Part shown: piece by piece, positions 47,492 through 56,072 of the stretch
Layout: each line of letters begins with the position of its first letter
How positions within the stretch are numbered: position 1 is the first letter of the stretch
Assembly (NCBI RefSeq): GCF_024137865.1
Contig: NZ_CP099960.1
Coordinates: forward strand, 496,001 to 560,000
Direction: 5' to 3'
DNA: 64,000 nucleotides
DNA from: Moraxella sp. FZFQ2102
GTDB lineage: Bacteria > Pseudomonadota > Gammaproteobacteria > Pseudomonadales > Moraxellaceae
Made by a program: the position numbers and the translations under genes
The notes under the pieces: model-generated
What the model saw: only the letters and a program-made list of their open reading frames with translations
What the model was told of the DNA's origin: nothing
The model's database searches: none

Positions 47492-48187
47492 TCACTGACT
47501 ATAATCTCGCTCACCAAAAATCGCCGTTCCCAAGCGCACCATCGTTGAGCCATGCGCCACCGCATCTGCCATATCACCACTCATGCCCATGCTGATGCTA
47601 TCCCATGCGGCAAGTTCAAACCGCTCTGCCATCTCATCGAACAATGCTTTTGTGCGTACAAATGCATCACTACCATCTTTGCTTGGAATGACCATCAAGC
47701 CACGCAAGCTCAGATTTTCGCACGCTTGAATACAAGCAATCAGGGCAGGCACTTCATCGGGCGTGCAGCCCGATTTGCTGTCTTCGTCGTCGATATTGAC
47801 TTGGATTAGGACATTTAATGGTGGCAAACCTGCGCGCTGCTCGTTCAGACGCGTGGCGATCACTTCGCGCGAGACGGTATGCACCCAGTCAAAATGCTTG
47901 GCAATATCACGCGTCTTATTGCGCTGAATGCTGCCGATATAATGCCAGACGATCGGCAAATCATTCAGCTCATCCATCTTCGCCATCGCTTCTTGCAGAT
48001 AATTTTCCCCAAAATCCACCTGCCCTGCCTGCACCAAAGCGCGAATCATCGCCGCAGGCTTGGTCTTGGACACCGCAAGCAAGCCACACGGATGGCTGCG
48101 ATGTGCTGCATCATTGGCAGCTTGTAGAGCAGATTTGACAGCGTGAAAATTGGCAAGCAGTTGATTATTATCGATATTTTGGTGCAT
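47492..48187 (-). CDS. yggS: YggS/PROSC family PLP homeostasis protein
   Basis: 231 residues from ATG at 48187; an upstream ATG at 48301 would include the promoter region. The PLP lysine lies in GLLAVSKTKPAAMI, followed by DFGENYLQEA, WHYIGSIQRNK, VNIDDEDSKSGC and SMGMSGDMADAVAHGSTMVRLGTAIFG, all characteristic. The protein buffers pyridoxal phosphate in the cytoplasm. It is divergent from pilT, the arrangement seen in many pseudomonads and Acinetobacter. TGCTACAAT at 48243-48251 (minus strand) is a probable promoter. Confidence 0.94.
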   Translation of the reverse strand: MHQNIDNNQLLANFHAVKSALQAANDAAHRSHPCGLLAVSKTKPAAMIRALVQAGQVDFGENYLQEAMAKMDELNDLPIVWHYIGSIQRNKTRDIAKHFDWVHTVSREVIATRLNEQRAGLPPLNVLIQVNIDDEDSKSGCTPDEVPALIACIQACENLSLRGLMVIPSKDGSDAFVRTKALFDEMAERFELAAWDSISMGMSGDMADAVAHGSTMVRLGTAIFGERDYSQ

Positions 48188-48242
48188 AGGATACCTTGAT
48201 TGGGCGAGATGGTCAAAAATCTGGTTCAAATTTATGCCAATT

Positions 48243-48251
48243 ATTGTAGCA
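48243..48251 (-). promoter_or_regulatory. Extended -10 promoter of yggS
   Basis: Minus strand TGCTACAAT, 56 nt ahead of the ATG. Confidence 0.5.
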
Positions 48252-48325
48252 CAAATCAGCCTGCGCTTGCGATGACTTGGCAAATTTGCTTTAATAAGCA
48301 TTTTTAAAGATTTTTGGCAGATTTT

Positions 48326-49366
48326 ATGCTTAACCTAACCAACTTACTCACTTTCGCCCATGCCCAAGGCGCGTCTGATTTGCACTTATCCACCGGCAAT
48401 GTCTTTATGCGTATCGATGGCGTGCTTACGCCTGTTGCCCTGCCTACGCCCGATCATCAGATGGTGAGCGATCTGTTGCGCTCGGTGATGAGTGATGCGC
48501 AGTACCAGACCTGGCAAAATGAGCTTGAATGTGATTTTGTCATCGAAGTGACGGGCGTGGCGCGCTTTCGTGTCAATGCCTTTTTTCAGACGCATGGCGC
48601 GGCGGCGGTATTTCGCACCATTGCAAGTACTGTACCAAGTCTAGATAGCCTATTTGATGATGAAATTTGTCAGATTCTTGAGCATATCAGCCACGCCAAA
48701 TCAGGGCTTGTACTGGTCACAGGCAGCACAGGCTCAGGCAAATCCACCACGCTTGCCGCCATGGTCAATGCCATCAATCGCACGCAAGCTGCACACATTC
48801 TCACCATCGAAGACCCGATTGAATATCTACACACGAGTGATAAATCTCTCATCAGTCAGCGACAAGTCGGCAAGGATACGCACAGCTTTAGCCATGCGCT
48901 GCGCTCAGCACTGCGTGAAGATCCTGATGTGATTTTGGTCGGTGAACTTCGCGACCTTGAGAGCATTCGCCTTGCACTCACCGCTGCTGAGACTGGGCAT
49001 TTAGTACTGGCGACGCTACACACTATCAATGCCGCCAAGAGCATTGATCGCATCATCGATGTGTTTGATTCGCATGAGAAAAATATGATTCGCACCATGC
49101 TTGCCGACTCGCTTACCGCGATCATCGCACAGCGGCTGCTGCCAAAGACAGGTGGTGGACGCGTGGCAGCATTAGAGATTTTGCAGCATACGCCTGCGGT
49201 AGCGAATTTGATCCGCGAAAATAAGCTTGCGCAGCTACCATCAGTGATCCAAACAGGGCAAGCACACGGTATGACAAGCCTTGATCAGTCGCTATTATCA
49301 CTGGTCAAACAAGGCAAAATCAGTAAAGAGACGGCGAATTTAGCCGCAAAAGAGATGGTGTTTTGA
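48326..49366 (+). CDS. pilT: Type IV pilus retraction ATPase PilT
   Basis: 346 residues from ATG at 48326 (usual PilT length about 344). Motifs: Walker A GSTGSGKSTTLAAM, Asp box TIEDPIEYLH, Walker B VILVGELRDLESIRLAL, His box VLATLHTINAAKSIDRIID, and the C-terminal VANLIRENK matching the PilT AIRNLIRE signature needed for retraction. The cytoplasmic hexamer powers pilus retraction for twitching and DNA uptake. Divergent from yggS; a bidirectional terminator separates it from convergent fur. The structural pilin genes are elsewhere, minor pilins at the start of this window. Confidence 0.94.
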   Translation: MLNLTNLLTFAHAQGASDLHLSTGNVFMRIDGVLTPVALPTPDHQMVSDLLRSVMSDAQYQTWQNELECDFVIEVTGVARFRVNAFFQTHGAAAVFRTIASTVPSLDSLFDDEICQILEHISHAKSGLVLVTGSTGSGKSTTLAAMVNAINRTQAAHILTIEDPIEYLHTSDKSLISQRQVGKDTHSFSHALRSALREDPDVILVGELRDLESIRLALTAAETGHLVLATLHTINAAKSIDRIIDVFDSHEKNMIRTMLADSLTAIIAQRLLPKTGGGRVAALEILQHTPAVANLIRENKLAQLPSVIQTGQAHGMTSLDQSLLSLVKQGKISKETANLAAKEMVF

Positions 49367-49391
49367 TTCACACATCGATAAAGACATCAAC

Positions 49392-49422
49392 AAAAGGTTT
49401 GAGATTCATCAAACCTTTTTTA
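49392..49422. terminator. Bidirectional terminator between pilT and fur
   Basis: AAAAGGTTTG / CAAACCTTTTT with 8-nt loop; T-run on plus, TTTTG on minus. Confidence 0.85.
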
Positions 49423-49430
49423 ATCATCAA

Positions 49431-49865
49431 TCAGCTTTCGGCTGTCTTTTGGCACTCACTACTGTCGCACACGCCATACAGCACCAATGAATGCCCCGAC
49501 AGCTTAAAGCCATGTTCTTCAGCGACTTTAAACTGCTCTTGTTCGATGATTTCGTTATGAAACTCAACAATCTTACCGCAGACATCGCAGACCAAATGGT
49601 CATGATGCTCATCTTGTACGATTTCAAAGACCGATAAGTTATTCTCAAAATTATGACGCTCAACGATACCCGCCTGCTCAAACTGCGTCAGCACGCGATA
49701 CACCGTCGCCAAACCCACATCCTCACCCTGCTCAGCCAAAGCGCGATAAACATCTTCAGCACTCATGTGATGATGTTCTGCATTCTCTAAAAGCTCAAGA
49801 ATTTTAATGCGTGGTAAAGTAACTTTTAAACCTGCTTTGCGCAAATCTTTGTTGGTGAATGCCAT
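49431..49865 (-). CDS. fur: Ferric uptake regulator Fur
   Basis: 144 residues. N-terminal winged helix (NKDLRKAGLKVTLPRIKILELLEN) with HHMSAEDVYRALAEQGEDVGLATVYRVL, the metal-site cluster VQDEHHDHLVCDVCGKIVEF, and a C-terminal Cys pair (GVCDSSEC) for structural zinc. Fur with Fe2+ represses iron uptake genes. It is divergent from bamE, a conserved arrangement in gammaproteobacteria. The upstream region has AT-rich GATAAT-like hexamers (49894-49919) that may be an autoregulatory Fur box. Confidence 0.97.
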   Translation of the reverse strand: MAFTNKDLRKAGLKVTLPRIKILELLENAEHHHMSAEDVYRALAEQGEDVGLATVYRVLTQFEQAGIVERHNFENNLSVFEIVQDEHHDHLVCDVCGKIVEFHNEIIEQEQFKVAEEHGFKLSGHSLVLYGVCDSSECQKTAES

Positions 49866-49893
49866 GGTTTGCCCTTAAAAATTCTACAAAATT

Positions 49894-49919
49894 CAATAAT
49901 GATAGATAAGCGATAATTT
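49894..49919. promoter_or_regulatory. Possible Fur box upstream of fur
   Basis: CAATAATGATAG and GATAATTT repeat the NATWAT hexamer of Fur sites about 30-55 nt before the fur start. The match to the 19-bp consensus is partial. Confidence 0.25.
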
Positions 49920-50123
49920 ACCACAAAAATCACGCCGATGCACCTATAAATCCAAACAACTTCACAAAACATCACGATAAGTTTTACCAAATCATTGAGC
50001 AGTTTTTTCAAAATGTAACTGGCGCGCGCTGTTTTCACGATTTTACTTGCATAATCGCCAAGTTGTGTTTAATATGGTCGCAATTGTATTTTATTGACTT
50101 TGAACTACTCACCCTTGGGAGTG

Positions 50124-50504
50124 ATGATGAAACAAGCAACCATCTTAAAAATCGCCAGCATCGGTCTGGTGTCGGCATTGACGCTGACAGGCTGTAATAT
50201 TTTTCGCGTTTATACCATCGATTTGCCACAAGGCACGCCATTAAGCCAAGAGCAGGCATCACGCGTACAAGTCGGCATGAACCAAAACCAAGTGCTGTAC
50301 TTGCTTGGCTCGCCTGCCATGCGCGACACCCTAGCACCGAACCGCTGGGACTATATCTATGACTACACCGCAGGCACGGACGGCAAGCGCAAAAAACAAA
50401 AAAATGTCAAAAATGCCACGCAGTACATGAGCATTTATTTTGACAATCAAGGTCGCGTCGCGCGCATCGAAGGTGCAGGCAGCCTACCTGAAACGCGTCA
50501 TTGA
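50124..50504 (+). CDS. bamE: Outer membrane assembly lipoprotein BamE
   Basis: About 126 residues, starting at the ATG pair 50124/50127 after GGGAG. Lipoprotein signal MKQATILKIASIGLVSALTL ending in LTGC, then the SmpA/OmlA fold: VQVGMNQNQVLYLLGSP and NRWDYIYDY are typical. BamE stabilises the BAM complex that inserts beta-barrel proteins into the outer membrane. Divergent from fur, as in Pseudomonas and Xanthomonas, where omlA and fur promoters overlap. Followed by a strong terminator. Confidence 0.94.
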   Translation: MMKQATILKIASIGLVSALTLTGCNIFRVYTIDLPQGTPLSQEQASRVQVGMNQNQVLYLLGSPAMRDTLAPNRWDYIYDYTAGTDGKRKKQKNVKNATQYMSIYFDNQGRVARIEGAGSLPETRH

Positions 50505-50547
50505 TTGACTTGTGGTGATTTTGAACAATCATCAATCATCATAAACC

Positions 50548-50581
50548 AAACGCCCAAAGCACTGAGTTTTGGGCGTTTTTA
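50548..50581 (+). terminator. Terminator after bamE
   Basis: AAACGCCCAAA / TTTGGGCGTTT 11-bp arms followed by TTTT; also usable in the minus direction for rnfH. Confidence 0.9.
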
Positions 50582-50608
50582 TGTGTAGATTTTGCAAAAT
50601 TATAAAAA

Positions 50609-50953
50609 TCACAACGGTCGATAGCCGAGCTTTTTTAATTTCACTTTTGATTTGGATTTGCGCTTAGCCATCGGATCGATGGTTAAAGGTCGATAAATCT
50701 CAATGCGATCGCCAGCATTGAGTACAGTATCTAAACGCACTTTTTGGCTATAGATACCGACATACCACGCCTTGTGATTGGTGTCGCATGACAGATGTTC
50801 ATTGCACCAAGTGGTAAACTTCGCCAAATTCGGCAAATTCAGCACACCACTTGAGCGCAGAGCATTGATGATGGTTGTGCCTGCAGGGACGCTCAGCTCT
50901 TGATAATGCTGCTGCCCCTGCTCATCGACATAAGCGATCGCAATGTCTATCAT
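50609..50953 (-). CDS. rnfH: RnfH family ubiquitin-like protein (UPF0125)
   Basis: 114 residues from ATG at 50953, which overlaps the upstream transporter stop (ATGA). The RnfH pattern is present: DIAIAYVDEQGQQ, VPAGTTIINALRSSGV, VGIYSQKVRLDTVLNAGDRI and EIYRPLTIDPMAKRK. This is a small beta-grasp fold of unsettled function, often next to bamE and ratA. Here ratA is not seen; an NSS-like membrane protein precedes it. The C-terminus is Lys-rich. Some relatives insert fewer residues in the middle (WCNEHLSCDTNH is extra), so this is a slightly long version. Confidence 0.87.
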   Translation of the reverse strand: MIDIAIAYVDEQGQQHYQELSVPAGTTIINALRSSGVLNLPNLAKFTTWCNEHLSCDTNHKAWYVGIYSQKVRLDTVLNAGDRIEIYRPLTIDPMAKRKSKSKVKLKKLGYRPL

Positions 50954-52032
50954 ATCAGCCACTGCATCACCAAGCCAACAAATGCCACAATAATCGCGAT
51001 CGGCACAATGATGCGCACCAATACGCGCCATAGGTTATAGCGAAGCTCTGAGCCGAAGTTCAAGGTCTTACGCAAGTGACTGATTTTCATCACAAATCCT
51101 GAGAAAATCGCCAATGACAATACCGCAACCAAACTCAGCACGATCAGTGCCATCAACAGCGCCTGCACAGGCACGATACTCAGCACCATGCACAAAACCA
51201 ATGTCACCACCACACCGATAATCATACCAAAGCGCGCCATCAGCTGCATACCAGCATAATACAGTAAAAAGGCAGCGATCAATAGCATGCCAAGACTGGT
51301 CATCACAAAGGATAACTGTCCTACCAATGCATTACCTGCAAGCAAAGCAAACGCACCAAAAATCAGCTGCGTCAGCCAAATCGGTAAAATATAGCCTGTT
51401 AATGATTTCTTAGCCTGCATCAAACTTGGTGCGATGCTGACACCACCAAACCAGTACAAACCACTGCCAACACCCACGCACAGTAGCGCAAGCACCACTG
51501 CCTGTGCCCATTCGCCCAAGCTTGGCGCGGTCAGCACAGGCACGCTCACGGAGCTGTCAAACAGTGCCACTACTGAACCTGCTAAGATCAATAGCATCCC
51601 CACAGGCAATAGACGCGCTTTTAATAAACTTAAAATCAGCGCAATCACCGACACACCTGCCGCAAGACCAAGCGTCGGCACATTCACCGTACGAAACACA
51701 TCAGGAAACTGCGATACCGCACCTACCGCAATGCGCGCACTGATGCTTGATGCGATCAAAATCGCCACCAATACCGACAGTACAGCAAAGATACGCCACA
51801 CAAGGCTTGCATCCGCTTCACGCGTAAGCTTCTGCATTCCCTGCCAAGGTGTCGCTGCCGAACGCGCCGACAGTGCAAATTCAGCGAACAGCACAGGCAG
51901 ACCAACCAGTACCATCGCCACAAACCACAGCAACCAAAAATCCAGCTCACGCGCCATATTCGGTGCTACTTGACTGGCAAATAACAGTGGCAAACTGCTC
52001 GCCACAAAAAATACCGTATAACGATGTAACAT
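50950..52032 (-). CDS. Putative Na+-dependent transporter, NSS-like, short form
   Basis: 360 residues with about ten hydrophobic helices. The stretch VLVGLPVLFAEFALSARSA and GSGLYWFGGVSIAPSL resemble the IGiPllllE and later helix motifs of neurotransmitter:sodium symporters. However, it is 80-100 residues shorter than usual members and the N-terminal GxGNxWRFP motif of helix 1 is missing. It may be a diverged, non-canonical member. Overlaps rnfH by 4 nt and has a TGCTAAAAT promoter element at 52061-52069. Substrate unknown; family call moderate. Confidence 0.55.
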   Translation of the reverse strand: MLHRYTVFFVASSLPLLFASQVAPNMARELDFWLLWFVAMVLVGLPVLFAEFALSARSAATPWQGMQKLTREADASLVWRIFAVLSVLVAILIASSISARIAVGAVSQFPDVFRTVNVPTLGLAAGVSVIALILSLLKARLLPVGMLLILAGSVVALFDSSVSVPVLTAPSLGEWAQAVVLALLCVGVGSGLYWFGGVSIAPSLMQAKKSLTGYILPIWLTQLIFGAFALLAGNALVGQLSFVMTSLGMLLIAAFLLYYAGMQLMARFGMIIGVVVTLVLCMVLSIVPVQALLMALIVLSLVAVLSLAIFSGFVMKISHLRKTLNFGSELRYNLWRVLVRIIVPIAIIVAFVGLVMQWLI

Positions 52033-52060
52033 AGGAATATCCTATCGAAAATGTCGTACT

Positions 52061-52069
52061 ATTTTAGCA
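52061..52069 (-). promoter_or_regulatory. Extended -10 promoter of the NSS-like gene
   Basis: Minus strand TGCTAAAAT, 29 nt before the ATG. Confidence 0.5.
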
Positions 52070-52115
52070 TATTTATCATAAAATGCAGTAAATGCTGTCT
52101 GCGCGTATCAGCAAC

Positions 52116-52142
52116 AAAAAAAGCCCAGCAAAGGGCTTTTTT
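52116..52142 (-). terminator. Terminator after cytochrome c4 gene
   Basis: AAAAAAAGCCC / GGGCTTTTTT with a 6-nt loop; the symmetry of A- and T-runs allows function in both directions. It lies 15 nt after the cytochrome stop. Confidence 0.9.
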
Positions 52143-52156
52143 GGAAAAATCACGAA

Positions 52157-52852
52157 TCAGTGTACCGCTGCTAGGTATTCTGATAGGATCTTGATGTCGC
52201 GATCTGACAGACGCGATGCAACCATCTGCATCATGCCTTTTTCGCCTTTTTTGGCAGCGTCATTGGTACGCACTTCCATATCGGTCGCTACATCATCTTC
52301 ACGGCCTGCAGCACGGAATAGTTTTAGCTGAGTCGCTAGGTAAGTCGCGTGCTGACCGCCTAGGCGTGGGAATGCTGCATAAGCATTGCCTGCACCTTTT
52401 GGATCATGACAGCCTGCACAAGGAATCACGCCACGCGTCTTATCGCCACCTAGGTATAGCTTGGTCGCTGCAGCAACAGTGGCTTTATTACCATAGCTTG
52501 GTGTCCATGGTGCTTGGTTAGCATAGTAGCCTGCGACATTGGCAAGATCTTGCTGAGTTAGGCCCACCAGCTGAGCTTCCATCACACCATTACGGCGTGC
52601 TTTATTTTTGAAATCTACCAATTGCTTGTACAGATATTTGATATTTTGACCAGCTAGGTTGGGCTGCGCTGGTGCAACGCTCACGCCATTTGCGCCATGA
52701 CACGCGGCACAGTTGACATCCACGATCGCTTTACCCGCTTCGATATCATAAGCAGGCACAGGATAAGAAACAGCATTGGCTGACAAACCGGTCAGACCAA
52801 CACCCAGAGCTAGGGCAAATTTGGCTAGTGTTGCTTTTTGTGCAGGTTTCAT
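52157..52852 (-). CDS. Dihaem cytochrome c4
   Basis: 231 residues. Signal peptide (AKFALALGVGLTGLSANA), then two class I cytochrome c domains with haem motifs CAACHGANG (first) and CAGCHDPKG (second); axial Met candidates follow in each half. Cytochrome c4 is a periplasmic, often membrane-associated carrier that feeds terminal oxidases such as cbb3, for which ccoS is present in this window. Upstream, TGCTATAAT at 52976-52984 is a likely promoter. Confidence 0.9.
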   Translation of the reverse strand: MKPAQKATLAKFALALGVGLTGLSANAVSYPVPAYDIEAGKAIVDVNCAACHGANGVSVAPAQPNLAGQNIKYLYKQLVDFKNKARRNGVMEAQLVGLTQQDLANVAGYYANQAPWTPSYGNKATVAAATKLYLGGDKTRGVIPCAGCHDPKGAGNAYAAFPRLGGQHATYLATQLKLFRAAGREDDVATDMEVRTNDAAKKGEKGMMQMVASRLSDRDIKILSEYLAAVH

Positions 52853-53237
52853 AACAATTTCCTACTAACTTGGCTAAATCTTGGTTCGTGTAGCGCGACT
52901 GAAATCCTATCCAATATTCAGTACACCGTCTATATGCTAGACCGCTAACAAGGCATTATTCCTAAAACTTGGGCTATTATAGCAAGATTTGGCTAAATTT
53001 TCCTACAAAAATTGTGGTTTTGGTAACATTTTTTTAAAAAATTTTCGCCAAACACACCATCCAAGCAGTAATTTTATCAATTTTTATAAATAAATCAATC
53101 ATTTATCATCACAGCTTATCACCAAGCCGCACTGATACATCACAGCAATCCCTGCTAATTTTAGCAATATTGGCAGTCTTGACAAGCGATATTTACCAAG
53201 TGTTATCGCCAAATAAGCCGCTCAGTAAGCTTGAAAA
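52853..53237. other. Intergenic region between cytochrome c5 and c4 genes
   Basis: AT-rich, no credible gene. Contains TGCTATAAT on the minus strand at 52976-52984 (likely promoter of cytochrome c4). No clear terminator for the c5 gene was seen. Confidence 0.5.
52976..52984 (-). promoter_or_regulatory. Extended -10 promoter of cytochrome c4
   Basis: Minus strand TGCTATAAT, 124 nt before the ATG, implying a long leader. Confidence 0.45.
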
Positions 53238-53552
53238 TTATTTGCTCATATACTCGATCAATTGCTTAAAATCTTCATCGCTACAAGCCTTGCACAGCCC
53301 CATCGCAGGCATCTGTGGCATACCTTGGCGCGTGGATTTGACAAGTCCGTCCATGCCTTTTTGAGATTTCAGCTTTTGCCAAGTGGCGGTATCACCTGTT
53401 TTTGGGGCGTTTAGATTGCCTGAATCATGGCACGCCGCGCAGCTTTTTTGGTAAGTGTCCGCAGTATCCGCGTGTGATACCATGCCAAGTGCACTCAAAC
53501 CAACAAGTGCAATTGCACCGATCATCTGTCGTAATTTCATAAACTTTCTCAC
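53238..53552 (-). CDS. Monohaem cytochrome c5
   Basis: 104 residues with signal peptide (MIGAIALVGLSALGMVSHA) and one haem site CAACHDSG. The C-terminal half has GMPQMPAMGLCKACSDEDF, where the Met is the axial ligand and the CxxC is the extra disulfide typical of cytochrome c5. It acts as a small periplasmic electron carrier. It lies next to, and on the same strand as, cytochrome c4, but 385 bp away, so separate promoters are likely. Confidence 0.9.
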   Translation of the reverse strand: MRKFMKLRQMIGAIALVGLSALGMVSHADTADTYQKSCAACHDSGNLNAPKTGDTATWQKLKSQKGMDGLVKSTRQGMPQMPAMGLCKACSDEDFKQLIEYMSK

Positions 53553-53734
53553 AAGTAATGACGGCTGTTAGCACAGCCAATGTCTTTATTATGGGCTTTT
53601 TTCGAATAATTACAAGTATTATTGAGTAAAGTTAAGCGATTTGTACAAATGTTGAACAGTTTGGCACTTTTACATTTTCAGATTGGGGTAAATCATGATA
53701 AACTTAAGTGAATTTTTTATTTTGTGAAATCCTT

Positions 53735-54460
53735 ATGAGTGCAGCGTATCTCAAGCAAATTCGCCAAACCAGTTTTTTGATGTCGGCACCGACTTTTAAG
53801 CTTTGTCCTACAGATTCAGGGTTTGAAGTGGCATTCGCTGGGCGTTCAAACGCAGGCAAATCATCAGCGATCAACACCATCACCCAACAAAAACAGCTCG
53901 CCCGCTCATCCAAAACCCCAGGGCGCACGCAGATGATCAACTTTTTCACCGTCGGGCATGAAGACGCACGCATCGTCGATTTACCAGGGTATGGCTATGC
54001 TGCCGTGCCTGAGAGCATGAAAATCAAATGGCAAAAAGAGCTGGAAGAATATCTGGTGTCGCGCAAATCCTTGGTGGGCTTGGTACTGATGACCGACATT
54101 CGCCATCCGCTTAAGTATTTTGACGAGCAGATGCTGCACTGGGCAAAAGATGGCGGTCTGCCTGTGCATGTGCTGCTGACTAAGGCAGATAAGCTTAAAC
54201 GCGGCGCGCAAAAAACCGCCCTACTTGCCACCAAAAAACAACTACAAGCATTGGGTTTGCCATTTAGCATTCAGCTGTTTTCTGCGCTTAAAAAAGAAGG
54301 TCTAGATGAACTTGGAGCGGTGCTTGGCGAATGGCTACATTTAGATGAATTAAATAATATCGCCAAAGATGCACAAAGCAAATCTGAAGAAAGCGATAAA
54401 CTTAACGCTATAAATACCGCTGATACCACCAACGATCAGCAAGGCGAATCCCATGAATAA
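53735..54460 (+). CDS. engB: Ribosome biogenesis GTPase YsxC/EngB
   Basis: 241 residues from ATG at 53735; the earlier ATG at 53708 adds nine residues unlike the family. G1 is [15 protein letters not shown]2/G3 [11 protein letters not shown] and [10 protein letters not shown]4 LLTKADK and G5 [12 protein letters not shown]. This GTPase is essential for assembly of the large ribosomal subunit. The last 40 residues are a low-complexity acidic tail. Overlaps rsmI by 8 nt. Confidence 0.95.
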   Translation: MSAAYLKQIRQTSFLMSAPTFKLCPTDSGFEVAFAGRSNAGKSSAINTITQQKQLARSSKTPGRTQMINFFTVGHEDARIVDLPGYGYAAVPESMKIKWQKELEEYLVSRKSLVGLVLMTDIRHPLKYFDEQMLHWAKDGGLPVHVLLTKADKLKRGAQKTALLATKKQLQALGLPFSIQLFSALKKEGLDELGAVLGEWLHLDELNNIAKDAQSKSEESDKLNAINTADTTNDQQGESHE

Positions 54461-55289
54461 TGGCACTTTGTACATCGTCGCTACCCCGATCGGCAATCTG
54501 TCTGACATCACTGAGCGCGCCATCGCGACGCTCAAATCCGTCACCGTTATCGCTTGTGAAGATACACGCACTTCGGGTAAATTATTAAATTATTTTAACA
54601 TCACCACACCGACCATCGCCTATCATGAGCATAATGCCGACAGCCAAACCACCAAAATCATCGAGCGACTACAACGCGGTGAATCGGTCGCTTTGATCAG
54701 CGATGCAGGCACGCCACTTGTCTCTGACCCTGGATTTCGCTTGGTCAAGGCGGCGCACGAAGCGGACTTGACCGTCATGCCGATTGTCGGGGCGTGCGCG
54801 ATGATTGCGGCGCTATCGGCGGCAGGCTTGCCATCGGACAAGTTTAGCTTTATTGGCTTTTTACCTGCCAGGACACATGGACGGATTAAGACGCTTGATG
54901 AATGGGCGAATCGCGCTGAGACTTTGATTTTTTATGAAGCGCCGCATCGCATCAATGAGAGCTTAACGGACATGGTGACGGTATTTGGCGCCGATCGTGA
55001 AGCGGCGCTATGCCGTGAGCTGACCAAGACTTTTGAGACGATTAAAAAACTGCCACTGGGCGAGCTACTTGACTTTGTCAAAAATGATAGCAATCAGCAA
55101 AAAGGCGAGATCGTGCTTGTTGTCGCAGGCAAAGATAATGACGCACAAACCCCAGAAGATTATGATGCGTGGTTATTAAGAATCGCTCAAGATTTGCCAC
55201 CAAAAAAAGCAGCTGCCATCGTCGCTGATGTCTTGGGGCTAAAAAAATCAGCGGTCTATGATCGCCTGCTTGAATTACAAAAAGCATGA
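54453..55289 (+). CDS. rsmI: 16S rRNA 2'-O-ribose C1402 methyltransferase RsmI
   Basis: 278 residues. N-terminus [20 protein letters not shown] and the following [34 protein letters not shown] and FLPARTHGR are the RsmI signatures of the tetrapyrrole-methylase fold. It methylates C1402 of 16S rRNA at the decoding centre, with RsmH adding the base methyl. Starts within the end of engB, so translation is coupled; yqeY follows after 93 nt. Confidence 0.96.
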   Translation: MNNGTLYIVATPIGNLSDITERAIATLKSVTVIACEDTRTSGKLLNYFNITTPTIAYHEHNADSQTTKIIERLQRGESVALISDAGTPLVSDPGFRLVKAAHEADLTVMPIVGACAMIAALSAAGLPSDKFSFIGFLPARTHGRIKTLDEWANRAETLIFYEAPHRINESLTDMVTVFGADREAALCRELTKTFETIKKLPLGELLDFVKNDSNQQKGEIVLVVAGKDNDAQTPEDYDAWLLRIAQDLPPKKAAAIVADVLGLKKSAVYDRLLELQKA

Positions 55290-55382
55290 ATGATACCACC
55301 AATCTTGGCAAAGATGCAGATATATACCACAAAAGATTAAGTAGTTTAAATAAAAAATCAAACAATCAAATAGGAGTATGCC

Positions 55383-55829
55383 ATGAGCTTAAAACAAACC
55401 ATGACCGATGCCGTTAAAACTGCAATGAAAGCCCGTGAAATGGATACGGTCAAGGTGCTGCGCAATGTGCAAGCAGCCATCAAAAAAATCGAAATCGATT
55501 CTCAAGTAGAGCTTGATGATAAAGCCGTACTTGAACAGCTACAAAAACAAATCAAACAACGCCAAGAATCACTAACCATCTATCAAGCCAATGGTCGTGA
55601 AGATCTTGCCGAAAAAGAGCAGTTTGAGATCAATGTCATTGAGCAGTTTCTACCAGCACAATTAGGTGAAGATGAGCTTAACACCATCATCGCTGCTACC
55701 ATCGCAGAAACTGGCGCAGCTGGCATGAAAGACATGGGCAAAGTGATGAATGCCGTCAAAGAAAAAACCGTCGGTCAAGCTGATCCTGCAGTGATCTCAG
55801 GCTTGGTGAAAAAGGCGCTGTCGGCGTAA
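55383..55829 (+). CDS. yqeY: GatB/YqeY domain protein
   Basis: 148 residues, a free-standing version of the C-terminal tail domain of GatB. Typical segments: KQTMTDAVKTAMKAREMDTV at the start, QLQKQIKQRQESLTIYQANG, EKEQFEINVIEQFLPAQL and GKVMNAVKEKTVGQADPAVIS. A tRNA-binding helper role is inferred from the GatB relation. AGGAG eight nt before the ATG supports the start; a strong terminator follows. Confidence 0.93.
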   Translation: MSLKQTMTDAVKTAMKAREMDTVKVLRNVQAAIKKIEIDSQVELDDKAVLEQLQKQIKQRQESLTIYQANGREDLAEKEQFEINVIEQFLPAQLGEDELNTIIAATIAETGAAGMKDMGKVMNAVKEKTVGQADPAVISGLVKKALSA

Positions 55830-55840
55830 ATAATTTGGGT

Positions 55841-55875
55841 AAGTTGTGGCTTGTCAGATAGTCAAGCCACAACTT
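55841..55875 (+). terminator. Terminator after yqeY
   Basis: AAGTTGTGGCTTG / CAAGCCACAACTT, 13-bp perfect arms with a 9-nt loop and a short T-run. Confidence 0.8.
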
Positions 55876-56072
55876 TAAGCATGGTTATTTACACATAATT
55901 TTGAAAATTTTATTATAAAAATCAAGCAGCTTTGGTACATTGGTGCGTATAACGCACCCTATGGCGACTGTATCTCTAATACATTATTTGTACAATGAGC
56001 CGAATTATAGGGGTATTGTATACACCCTTTATCAGACCTGAAATCAAGCAGTTTATCAAACATCATCGCCGC